17,851 nucleotides of DNA from Bacteroidales bacterium (GTDB taxonomy: Bacteria; Bacteroidota; Bacteroidia; Bacteroidales; VadinHA17): contig JABUEV010000002.1 of the NCBI GenBank assembly GCA_013314865.1, positions 1-17,851 on the forward strand, given 5' to 3'. Below are positions 1-7,483 of the stretch, piece by piece (position 1 is the stretch's first letter; every line of letters starts with the position of its first letter). The position numbers and the translations under genes are program-made. A model generated the notes under the pieces. It was not told the DNA's origin. It was given only the letters and a program-made list of their open reading frames with translations, and made no database searches.

Positions 1-423
1 TAAGCTCTTTCAACTGCAAGGGAAAATGCAGTGCTTAACAATGCTGATATAAAATTCCTCATGGCAGATATTCTCAATCCTGATTTCAGTATATTGAATT
101 CTGCAGACTTAATTGTTAGCAATCCGCCTTATGTAACAGAATCCGAAGAAAAATACATGCATGTTAACGTTCTTAACTTTGAGCCTCATACAGCCCTTTT
201 TGTCCCTGACAGTGATCCATTGATGTACTACAGGGCTATAATTTCATTCGCAGAAAAAAAGCTTAATCCTGGCGGGCATCTATGGTTTGAGATAAATGAA
301 GCGATGGGTCAAAGGATTGCCGATGCACTTCAGAAAACTGGTTTTATTGAGGTAAGTGTTATCAGGGACCTTAACGGTAAGGACAGATTCATAAAAGCAA
401 AGAAAAATGAGAGAGGAAAATAA
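1..423 (+). CDS. prmC: Peptide chain release factor N5-glutamine methyltransferase PrmC (5'-partial)
   Basis: PrmC uses S-adenosylmethionine to methylate the glutamine of the GGQ motif in RF1 and RF2 in the cytoplasm. Only the C-terminal part is here. The NPPY catalytic signature is at bases 121-132 in the context LIVSNPPYV. It is followed by the family's FEPHTAL segment and the Gly-Gly turn of the methyltransferase core (LNPGGHLWFEI). The first possible start in the window is GTG at 31, but the preceding codons read ALSTARENA, which matches the conserved stretch after the SAM-binding acidic loop, so the gene clearly began further left. Oddly, the first codon of the window in this frame is TAA, where relatives usually carry Glu or Lys; this is either an edge error or a nonsense mutation. 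The stop lies inside recX (17-base overlap), so the two are probably co-transcribed. Family assignment is secure; intactness is not. Confidence 0.88.
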
Positions 424-871
424 TTCAGAGACTGCCCTAAAAAAAGCAATGGCTTTATGCGCAGGCCGTGAATACTGTACAGGAGATATACGGGAAAAAC
501 TTCATGCCTGGGGAATCACCGGAAACGAATGTGACAGACTTCTGGCTGTTCTGATAAAGCAGGGATTTATCGACGACAGCCGGTATGCCTCAGCTTATGC
601 ATCAGACCGTTTGAGACAGAATAAATGGGGAAAAATTAAAATAGCCGCAATGCTTAGATCAAAGGGAATAGACGAAAAAGTAATAACAAATGCTCTCAAT
701 AATATAGATAATGATGAATATCAAAGAATTATCAGGGAGGAAATAAGTTCGCACCGGAGAACAGTAAAGTCGAAAAACAGATACGATCTGAAGGGAAAGC
801 TTTTAAGATTCGGTATGTCAAGGGGATATGAAAGCCATATTCTTTATGACCTGCTTAATGATCTCGACTGA
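407..871 (+). CDS. recX: Regulatory protein RecX
   Basis: RecX binds RecA filaments and limits or modulates recombinase activity. The 154-residue length is usual for the family. The sequence is made of tandem three-helix repeats and includes the typical segment GFIDDSRYASAYA (about residues 53-65), followed by a basic NKWGKIKI stretch and LRSKGID. The ATG at 407 overlaps the end of prmC by 17 bases, so translation is probably coupled. The gene faces the DUF2752 gene with only 24 bases between the two stops, and I see no clear hairpin in that gap. RecA itself is not in the window, as is common for this phylum. There is no truncation or frameshift. Confidence 0.9.
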   Translation: MREENNSETALKKAMALCAGREYCTGDIREKLHAWGITGNECDRLLAVLIKQGFIDDSRYASAYASDRLRQNKWGKIKIAAMLRSKGIDEKVITNALNNIDNDEYQRIIREEISSHRRTVKSKNRYDLKGKLLRFGMSRGYESHILYDLLNDLD

Positions 872-895
872 CCATGCTAAGTGCTGTAAACTCTT

Positions 896-1330
896 TTAAA
901 GCAAAGTTTTCCAATTAGTAAAAATATATTTCATAAAAGGCAGGAAGGCAATAACGAACATTATGGCCGACAGAGTGATATCCAACGGTATTAATACTCG
1001 GCGGGCATTATTAAATCTTAACCAGAGAAATGAGAAAATGAAACGCATGAGCAGTTGAATGGCAAAAAACAGAAAAACTGCCGGGCTGTATCTGTTCCAT
1101 TCAACAGCTTCTTGAATTCTGCCCCTTAAAATAAGCGAGAAGCTGTGTGACATACCGCATGAAACACATTCCTCACCAGTAATTTTTTCATGTATGCACT
1201 GAACAGGATATTTGTCTTTTTCAGGAGAAAAAATGCCTGAGTAAATAAAAACAATGATTAAAATCCCGGCAAAAACCAGATTAAATATTAGATATGGTTC
1301 AGATTTCAGATTAGCCCTGAATGATTTCAC
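896..1330 (-). CDS. DUF2752 family small membrane protein
   Basis: This 144-residue protein has three hydrophobic segments, at roughly residues 13-35, 81-104 and 113-137. Between the first two lies the DUF2752 signature: CIHEKITGEECVSCGMSHS, then GRIQEAVEWNRYSP. That is the cysteine-rich Thr-Gly...Cys-x-x-Cys-Gly pattern followed by an Asn in the loop before the next helix. The biochemical role of the family is unknown. The start is GTG at 1330-1328, which shares one base with the TAG stop of the upstream gene (TAGTG), a tight stop-start arrangement implying translational coupling. It is the last gene of a three-gene minus-strand operon with the DUF4190-like protein and a thioredoxin lipoprotein. 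Redox partnership between the thioredoxin and this cysteine pair is possible but is inference only. Confidence 0.8.
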   Translation of the reverse strand: MKSFRANLKSEPYLIFNLVFAGILIIVFIYSGIFSPEKDKYPVQCIHEKITGEECVSCGMSHSFSLILRGRIQEAVEWNRYSPAVFLFFAIQLLMRFIFSFLWLRFNNARRVLIPLDITLSAIMFVIAFLPFMKYIFTNWKTLL

Positions 1331-1857
1331 TACCTTGGCTGTAATGTATCTGCGGTTTCAGCGCTTTTCTTTTCAAGTTCCTCAAGTTCTCTGATCCTGT
1401 CTTTCCTTTCTGTGCTTGCTTTAATCTCAACAGTTTCACTGTCGCTTTCAATCTTTATCGAGACATTTGCGTCTTCAAGATCCTTGAGAACATTATCCTG
1501 CACATCCCTGATTATGTTTTTCACATCACCCGGCCATTTATTCTCTGCTTTCCTTGCGATATTCCCGACAACGAAAATCTGTGAAAATGAAATCAATGTT
1601 GCTACTATGCCAATTATAAGTCCTGCAATCAGGACTCCGCGTGAAGAACTTTTCCCTGCGGCCTGAGAGAGGCCTACTGAAGCAAGAATGATTGCGACAA
1701 TTCCTGGTATGATTGCCATAACACCCACACAGGGTATTACAGCTATCACGAAAGTTACTATTGCAGTTATCAGGGCTGCAATTGCAAGATTTTGTCCTGT
1801 CGGCTGTATTTTATCCTGGCCAGCGGCCGGAGCCGGCTTTTCTGTATAATCTTCCAT
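1330..1857 (-). CDS. DUF4190-like membrane protein with charged C-terminal tail
   Basis: The protein has 175 residues and no recognisable enzymatic motif. A short polar N-terminus rich in Pro and Gln is followed by a long hydrophobic stretch (about residues 23-62), probably a helical hairpin with a central PCVG turn. A second hydrophobic segment covers about residues 73-98, separated by a Lys/Ser/Arg-rich loop. The NLAIAALITAIV opening and the GVLIAGLIIGIVATL repeat resemble DUF4190 proteins of Bacteroidota. The last 75 residues are soluble and highly charged, with Glu/Lys-rich helical character that could form a coiled coil (RIRELEELEKKSAET). It lies 14 bases downstream of the thioredoxin gene and overlaps the DUF2752 start by one base. 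I cannot assign a function beyond membrane anchoring. Confidence 0.6.
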   Translation of the reverse strand: MEDYTEKPAPAAGQDKIQPTGQNLAIAALITAIVTFVIAVIPCVGVMAIIPGIVAIILASVGLSQAAGKSSSRGVLIAGLIIGIVATLISFSQIFVVGNIARKAENKWPGDVKNIIRDVQDNVLKDLEDANVSIKIESDSETVEIKASTERKDRIRELEELEKKSAETADTLQPR

Positions 1858-1871
1858 GACAATTTACATTA

Positions 1872-2432
1872 TTAGTTTTCAATCCCTTTGAGAATGTTTT
1901 CCATATCCTGTTCTAAAGACGTCACAGGATTTTCAATGATGCGTCCTGATTCAATTTTATTTTTATAAAAAATGAAAGTCGGAACTCTCTGGATGTTCAG
2001 ATTGAAATATTCCTCAACCGGTGAGATTTTAGCATCATCAACCCCGATAAAAGTTAATCTTTCAGCCGGGAATTCCAAGAAATCAAGAATTTTCATAAAA
2101 CGGGGTACTTCCCTCCTGCTGTCAGGGCACCAGGTACCCATCACTATTGTAATAGTTACTTCGCTGTCAACAATATTTTTTAATCTTTCAATTACTTCCG
2201 GGTCAGGCTGATATGCATCAAATCCTTTTAAATACCAGTTTTCATGAGGAAATGTCTTCAGCTGGAGGGGATTAAAATACCCGAGCAGCCATGTTGTCTG
2301 GTCAGAATAGTCAATAGTTTTTTCAGATGTCTCAATGGTCATTTTTTCCTGATTTAATCGGGTACTTTTCCTGGCAGTACTGCAGGAGAAAAGAAAAAAT
2401 GTCAAAAGTATGCAACCGGTCAGTCTGATCAT
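1872..2432 (-). CDS. Thioredoxin-fold lipoprotein with a single active-site cysteine (WCPDS)
   Basis: The 186-residue protein starts with a lipoprotein signal peptide: a basic start, a hydrophobic core and the lipobox LFSC, with Cys17 as the predicted lipidation site. It should therefore sit in the cell envelope facing the periplasm. The thioredoxin fold is shown by the beta strand VTITIVMGTW, the motif WCPDSR near residue 102 and the cis-proline segment RVPTFIFY about 50 residues later. In classical thioredoxins the motif is CxxC; here the second position is Ser, so no intramolecular disulfide is possible. WCPDS variants are familiar from Bacteroidota thioredoxin-family proteins. The 3' neighbours are two membrane proteins in the same operon. 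The start ATG follows an AT-rich gap of about 40 bases after mutB. The substrate is unknown. Confidence 0.8.
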   Translation of the reverse strand: MIRLTGCILLTFFLFSCSTARKSTRLNQEKMTIETSEKTIDYSDQTTWLLGYFNPLQLKTFPHENWYLKGFDAYQPDPEVIERLKNIVDSEVTITIVMGTWCPDSRREVPRFMKILDFLEFPAERLTFIGVDDAKISPVEEYFNLNIQRVPTFIFYKNKIESGRIIENPVTSLEQDMENILKGIEN

Positions 2433-2469
2433 ATTTCAACTGTTAATTAATTATGCAAATTAATATTTT

Positions 2470-4611
2470 TCAGTGAAATGTATGCAGCAAAATTTCAAGT
2501 ATCTGGACGGCAGCAGTTGAGACAGGTGTTCCCGGGCCGAACACTGCGGCCACGCCTGCCTTATGCAGGAATTTATAATCACCTGGAGGAATAACGCCAC
2601 CGGCCACTACTAAAATATCATCCCGTCCGAGTTTCCTGAGTTCTTCGATGAGCTGAGGGATAAGCGTTTTGTGCCCGCCAGCTAGACTTGACACCCCCAC
2701 CACATGGACATCATTCTCGACAGCCTGTTTGGCTGTCTCGGCAGGTGTCTGAAACAGAGGACCAATATCAACGTCGAAACCGATATCGGCGTAGCCTGTT
2801 GAGACTACTTTGGCACCTCTGTCATGCCCGTCCTGTCCCATTTTGGCAATAAGGATACGCGGCTGACGTCCCTCCTTTTCCGCGAATGATTTTGCCAGAG
2901 CCACAGCTCTCTCAAAATCGCCGTCTGATTTATACTCCGACGAATAAACACCTTTAATTGTTCTTATCACAGCTTTATACCTCCCTGCTACTTTTTCACA
3001 TGCATAAGAAATTTCTCCCAGGGTTGCTCTGCTGGCAGCAGCTTTGACAGCCAGTTCAAGAAGGTTGCCCTCACCTGTCCTACAGCAACTGGTAAGCGCC
3101 TCCAAAGCTTGCCTGCACTCTGCTTCATTCCTCTCTTCCCTGAGTTTTTTCAGTCTTTGAATCTGGGCTTCTCTGACTGCTGTATTGTCAATTTCCAGTA
3201 TTTCCAAAGGCTCATCTTTTCCAGATCTATATTTGTTGTTTCCAACGATCACCTGTGCACCAGAATCAATTCTTGCCTGGATTCTTGCAGCAGCTTCTTC
3301 AATTCTCATCTTTGGAATACCCGACTCTATAGCGGCAGCCATCCCTCCCAGATTTTCAATCTCTTCAATATGTTCCCATGCCCGCCGGGCTATCTGATCC
3401 GTTAGATATTCAACATAATATGAGCCTCCCCATGGGTCAATTGCCCTGCAGATTGAGGTCTCTTCCTGAAGAAATATCTGAGTATTGCGGGCAATGCGGG
3501 CTGAAAAGTCAGTCGGTAATGCCAGCGCTTCATCAAGAGCATTTGTATGAAGGCTCTGGCTGTGTCCGAACACAGCCGCCATAGCTTCTATGCAGGTCCT
3601 GCCTGCATTGTTAAACGGATCCTGTTCTGTCAGGCTCCATCCCGATGTCTGACAATGAGCCCTCAACGCCATCGACTTAGGATTCTTTGGATTAAACTGA
3701 CTTACAATCTTTGCCCAAAGCATCCTGGCTGCCCTCATCTTTGCTATCTCCATGAAATGATTCATGCCCGCTGCCCAGAAAAATGACAGCCTCGGCGCAA
3801 AATCATCTATTTTTAGTCCCGCTTTAATGCCAGTTCTGAGATATTCCAACCCGTCAGCCAGGGTATAACCTAGCTCAAGGTCACATGTGGCACCTGCTTC
3901 CTGCATATGATATCCTGAAATACTTATGGAGTTGAATTTCGGCATCCTCGCGGAAGTGTACCTGAAAATATCCGCGATTATTCGCATCGAAAAATCCGGC
4001 GGATATATGTAAGTATTCCGTACCATGAATTCCTTAAGTATGTCATTCTGTATAGTTCCCGATAACTCCTCAAGCTTAGCTCCCTGTTCAAGCGCTGTCA
4101 CAATATAGAAAGCCATTACAGGAAGGACTGCTCCGTTCATGGTCATCGATACCGATATCCTGTTCAGAGGGATCTGATCAAACAATATCTTCATGTCGAG
4201 TACTGAATCGACAGCAACACCAGTTTTCCCTACATCACCTGCAACTCTTTCATGATCAGAGTCATATCCCCTATGAGTTGGAAGATCAAAAGCCACCGAC
4301 AGACCTTTCTGTCCTGCAGCAAGGTTCCGTCTGTAAAATGCATTCGACTCCTCCGCTGTCGAAAAACCTGAGTATTGCCTGATGGTCCATGGCTGAAGAG
4401 TGTACATTGCTGAATACGGACCTCTTAAAAAAGGCGGAATGCCGGCTGCATAACAAAGATGCTCAAGCCCTTCCAAATCTTCTTTCGAAAAAACCTGCCT
4501 GACAGGAATCATCTCAGACGTCATCCATCTATTCATTTCTTCACCAGATCCGGGGTGAAACTCTTTTTCCAGAAAATTTATCAGATCCTCCTTTTTAAAT
4601 ACCGGTTTCAT
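2470..4611 (-). CDS. mutB: Methylmalonyl-CoA mutase large (alpha) subunit, cobalamin-dependent
   Basis: This is the catalytic subunit that interconverts (R)-methylmalonyl-CoA and succinyl-CoA using adenosylcobalamin, a step of propionate formation or assimilation. It has 713 residues, full length for the family. The N-terminal TIM-barrel part carries [15 protein letters not shown] (Tyr80), EFMVRNTYI (Arg198) and [11 protein letters not shown] (His235). These correspond to Tyr89, Arg207 and His244 of the Propionibacterium enzyme. Tyr80 plus Arg198 favour methylmalonyl-CoA over isobutyryl-CoA, whose mutase has Phe and Gln there. The C-terminal cobalamin domain (about residues 583-713) has the lower-ligand motif DGHDRG with His596 and the GGVIPPGD loop. 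It follows mutA by 67 bases on the same strand and is probably in the prfB-mutA-mutB transcript. No meaB chaperone or epimerase gene is in the window. Confidence 0.97.
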   Translation of the reverse strand: MKPVFKKEDLINFLEKEFHPGSGEEMNRWMTSEMIPVRQVFSKEDLEGLEHLCYAAGIPPFLRGPYSAMYTLQPWTIRQYSGFSTAEESNAFYRRNLAAGQKGLSVAFDLPTHRGYDSDHERVAGDVGKTGVAVDSVLDMKILFDQIPLNRISVSMTMNGAVLPVMAFYIVTALEQGAKLEELSGTIQNDILKEFMVRNTYIYPPDFSMRIIADIFRYTSARMPKFNSISISGYHMQEAGATCDLELGYTLADGLEYLRTGIKAGLKIDDFAPRLSFFWAAGMNHFMEIAKMRAARMLWAKIVSQFNPKNPKSMALRAHCQTSGWSLTEQDPFNNAGRTCIEAMAAVFGHSQSLHTNALDEALALPTDFSARIARNTQIFLQEETSICRAIDPWGGSYYVEYLTDQIARRAWEHIEEIENLGGMAAAIESGIPKMRIEEAAARIQARIDSGAQVIVGNNKYRSGKDEPLEILEIDNTAVREAQIQRLKKLREERNEAECRQALEALTSCCRTGEGNLLELAVKAAASRATLGEISYACEKVAGRYKAVIRTIKGVYSSEYKSDGDFERAVALAKSFAEKEGRQPRILIAKMGQDGHDRGAKVVSTGYADIGFDVDIGPLFQTPAETAKQAVENDVHVVGVSSLAGGHKTLIPQLIEELRKLGRDDILVVAGGVIPPGDYKFLHKAGVAAVFGPGTPVSTAAVQILEILLHTFH

Positions 4612-4646
4612 AATTTCAGCAAATATCTGAGATGTGACGACAGTTG

Positions 4647-4659
4647 TTTGTCAGACAAA
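4647..4659. promoter_or_regulatory. Palindrome TTTGTCAGACAAA between mutA and mutB
   Basis: A perfect 13-bp inverted repeat (6-bp arms, one central base) lies in the 67-base gap between the mutA stop and the mutB start. Its single-base centre rules out a stable RNA hairpin, so it would be a protein-binding site if functional. No consensus promoter is visible in the gap. Confidence 0.3.
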
Positions 4660-4678
4660 TCAGGAATTTTTAAAGTAT

Positions 4679-6169
4679 CTATTTAATTTTTAATTTGTTA
4701 CTTTTCATTTCCAACTTTTCAGTTTCGAGCCTGTGTCTTTCCATCTCCTCTGCAAGTCTTGAAATCCTCAATGGTTCCACTTCTGGGTTAGCGGCTGAAG
4801 CCTGCCTTGTGAAAAGAATCCTCTCATCAGCCATCGGATGCATATTCTCCCGGGGATTTGGATAAAGGTTTGTTCCCAGGATATGCCTGTGCCCTGACAA
4901 TGCATCTGACTTTTGTCTTTCTGCTTCATCGTGTATCATTCTTTGAATCGTCCCTGCTCTGAGAGCAGAAATAAAGCCTCCTTTCTCCTCAATTTCAACA
5001 AAAAGCTTCCATGCATTTTCAGCCACAAGGCTTGTAAGATTTTCGATATACCACGATCCCGCAGAAGGATCTGACACTTTATCGAAGAATGCTTCCTCTT
5101 TTAAAAGAAGCTGTTGGTTCCTGGCTAATCTTTCGGAGAATTCGTCCGGGCGCCGGAATACAACATCAAAAGGCTCAACAGTGACAGAATCAGCTCCTCC
5201 AAGAACTGCCGCCATAGCTTCAGCCTGTGTCCTTATTAGGTTAACGTAAGGATCAAAAAGAGTCTTGTTCCAACGGCTTGTGACAGAATGAATAATCATT
5301 GACTGACCTGCCTGATTGTCCGGCAGGAATTTATCTGCAACTGCAGGCCATACAATTCTGGCAGCTCTCAGTTTTGCTATTTCCATAAAATAAGTTGAGC
5401 CTGCAGCAAAGCTGAATCTTATTTTTCTAACTGCAAGATCAGGACTTACACCTCTGTCTGTCAACTGATTAAGATATTCGCATGCCATTGAAATGCTGAA
5501 TGCAAGTTCTGTCACACAATCTGCTCCGGCATTTGCAAAATTTGATCCGTTAACCTGGATGGCCCTTAAGCCGTGTATTGGCGAAGATTCTTTAACAAGC
5601 GCCGCCAGATAATCAAATCCGTCAGATACTGGTATGCACAGAGTACCGTTGAGCATCAGCCTTCCAAGAGGATCAGCCTCAACAGCACCGGTTAACAGTT
5701 CCCGGTAAGGCTGGGTTCCAAATTCCAGATTCGTCAAAATATCAACTATTTCCCTGGCTTTGCCGTTACTCAGAAAATTAAGCTCTACCTCTTTACAATT
5801 AATACCTCTAAGTAAGTTTTTGAAATTATCAATTGAAATGGAATCAGGATCAGAGATAACAAATCCTATTGAATCAACTCCGTTTTTCACCAGAAAATTT
5901 GCCTTTTCATTCGATTCCTTATAATCAGTAACAGAAATATCCTGCCTGATGCGCCATCTACCCTCTTTTCTGTATAAGAACCTTCCAGTATGTTTCAGCT
6001 CACTTGTATCCTCATGGGTGTAAAATGGCATCACACTGAATCCTTCGTCTGTTTTCCATACAAGCCTCTTCTCAAAATCCTCCCCTTTGAGATCTGACTT
6101 TATTTTTTCCAGCCACTCTTCTTTGGTTACCGGAGGAAATTGATCGAACAATTTGTGCTTTCCTGGCAT
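4679..6169 (-). CDS. mutA: Methylmalonyl-CoA mutase small (beta) subunit, short form without the C-terminal cobalamin-like domain
   Basis: This is the non-catalytic partner of MutB; the heterodimer's beta chain is a degenerate mutase that stabilises the alpha chain. From Met at 6169 it has 496 residues and begins MPGKHKLFDQFPPVTKEEW, the usual N-terminus of the family. A longer reading starts at ATG 6238, overlaps the prfB stop as ATGA and adds 23 residues (MIRRSLF...) that look unlike family N-termini. I prefer 6169 but cannot exclude 6238. The TIM barrel is intact (FGTQPYRELLTGAVEADPLG, the SFAAGSTYFMEIAKLRAAR helix, SDPSAGSWYIENLT). The chain stops just after the linker RISRLAEEMERHRLETEK, so the C-terminal cobalamin-like domain of the roughly 620-640-residue classical subunit is absent. 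Short beta subunits of this sort occur in other Bacteroidota. Confidence 0.93.
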   Translation of the reverse strand: MPGKHKLFDQFPPVTKEEWLEKIKSDLKGEDFEKRLVWKTDEGFSVMPFYTHEDTSELKHTGRFLYRKEGRWRIRQDISVTDYKESNEKANFLVKNGVDSIGFVISDPDSISIDNFKNLLRGINCKEVELNFLSNGKAREIVDILTNLEFGTQPYRELLTGAVEADPLGRLMLNGTLCIPVSDGFDYLAALVKESSPIHGLRAIQVNGSNFANAGADCVTELAFSISMACEYLNQLTDRGVSPDLAVRKIRFSFAAGSTYFMEIAKLRAARIVWPAVADKFLPDNQAGQSMIIHSVTSRWNKTLFDPYVNLIRTQAEAMAAVLGGADSVTVEPFDVVFRRPDEFSERLARNQQLLLKEEAFFDKVSDPSAGSWYIENLTSLVAENAWKLFVEIEEKGGFISALRAGTIQRMIHDEAERQKSDALSGHRHILGTNLYPNPRENMHPMADERILFTRQASAANPEVEPLRISRLAEEMERHRLETEKLEMKSNKLKIK

Positions 6170-6234
6170 TTTGTTTTTATTAAATCTATACTTTTCAATT
6201 AAAGGTTCGTATAATGTAAAAAGGGACCTCCTTA

Positions 6235-7324
6235 TCATTTCCCTCCGAATTCCATAAGGTATGATTTTATAAACTGATTCAGCTCGCCGTCAAGTACAGC
6301 CTGCACATTGGATGTTTCGTAACCGGTTCTCAGATCCTTTACCAGTTTATAAGGATGAATTACATAATTACGAATCTGTGAGCCCCATTCGATTTTCTTT
6401 TTCTGGCCTTCGATCTTTGCCTGTTCTTCCCTTCTTTTTCTGAGCTCAAGCTCATACAATTGCGATTTAAGTATTCGCAGGGCATTTTCTTTATTGTTTA
6501 ACTGTGAACGAGTCTCCTGGTTTTCAATCACAATTCCTGTCGGGTGATGGTAGAGGCGGACAGCTGTTTCCACCTTATTGACATTCTGGCCTCCTGCCCC
6601 GCTCGACCGGTATGTCTCCCATGTAATGTCTGCAGGATTTATTTCGATTTTAATATTGTCGTCCACAAGAGGAGAAACAAAGACAGATGCAAAAGTGGTT
6701 TGTCTTTTTCCCTGGGCGTTAAAGGGAGAGATCCGCACCAGCCGGTGTACTCCGTTTTCACTTTTCAGATATCCGTAAGCCCTTTCACCATCAATCTCGA
6801 TAGTAGCAGATTTCACTCCGACCTCATCCCCGGGCTGGAAATCAAGTTCTCTTACTTTGTAGCCGTTCTTTTCAGCCCAGCGGAGATACATTCTCAGAAG
6901 CATCGAAGCCCAGTCATTGCTTTCGGTTCCGCCCGCACCTGAATTAATCTTAAGTATCGCGCCGAGCTGGTCTTCCTCCTTTCTCAGCATATTGCGCAAT
7001 TCCAGATTTTCTGTCAGATCAAGGCACAACTCATATTGTTCATCAAGTTCTTTCTCCGAAGCTTCTCCCTCCCTGAAAAAATCATAAAGGACAATGAGGT
7101 CTTCCAATGATCTGTTAACCTTTTCAAATTCTTCAGTCCAGCTCTTAAGTTCCGATATTGATTTAAGAAGTTCTTCAGCAGATTTGGGATCATCCCAAAA
7201 AGATGGCTGATGACTTATCTTCTCTTTTTCAGCGATCTCAGTCTTTTTGCCTTCAATGTCAAAGATACCTCCTTAGCGCATCACGCCGCTCCGACAAATC
7301 GCTTATTTGTTCATAAGTTATCAT
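6235..7324 (-). CDS. prfB: Peptide chain release factor 2 with programmed +1 frameshift
   Basis: RF2 recognises UAA and UGA and triggers peptide release. The zero-frame starts at ATG 7324 and encodes 21 residues ([21 protein letters not shown]) before an in-frame TGA at 7261-7259. Skipping the T at 7261 continues in the +1 frame ([15 protein letters not shown]...) to the stop at 6235. The full product is 362 residues, close to the 365 of E. coli RF2. The SPF anticodon-like tripeptide (about residues 199-201) gives RF2 specificity, and [10 protein letters not shown] contains the catalytic GGQ (about 244-246); both sit six residues before their E. coli positions, as expected. A conventional ORF caller would start the gene at an internal TTG near 7107 and lose 72 residues. 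It is the first gene of a likely operon with mutA and mutB and is driven by the promoter at 7343-7373. Confidence 0.96.
7258..7273 (-). promoter_or_regulatory. RF2 programmed +1 ribosomal frameshift signal
   Basis: On the minus strand the bases read AGGAGG TAT CTT TGA C. The Shine-Dalgarno-like AGGAGG sits three bases before the slippery CTT codon, followed by the in-frame TGA and a C, the poor termination context. This is the same architecture as the E. coli prfB site. Low RF2 slows termination at the TGA and favours slippage from CTT to TTT, giving more full-length RF2: an autoregulatory loop. Confidence 0.96.
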
Positions 7325-7342
7325 CTCTCAGGAAATTTCATG

Positions 7343-7373
7343 CAAATGTAGCTGATATCCACAATTCTGCAAA
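7343..7373 (-). promoter_or_regulatory. Bacteroidota-type promoter for prfB (-mutA-mutB)
   Basis: On the minus strand TTTG (7373-7370) is followed by exactly 19 bases and TACATTTG (7350-7343), a perfect match to the Bacteroidota primary-sigma consensus TTTG-N19-TAnnTTTG. The prfB ATG lies 18 bases downstream of the -7 box, so the leader would be only about 10-13 bases long. Confidence 0.75.
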
Positions 7374-7483
7374 AATTTAACGGATTTGATGCTTTTAACT
7401 TAATCAGTTAAGAATTTCTACCAGGGTTAAAGTCTTATGTTAAAAATATTTCAGTATTAAGAGATGAATGATAATTTTGTAAG

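Noticed and set aside
3109..3786. Plus-strand open frames opposite mutB
   Set aside because: They are antisense shadows of a full-length, highly conserved gene; no family resemblance, no start context and poor composition.
4620..4627. GATATTTG (minus strand) as a mutB promoter
   Set aside because: One mismatch, no -33 element at 19 bases, and the start of transcription would fall on the mutB ATG.
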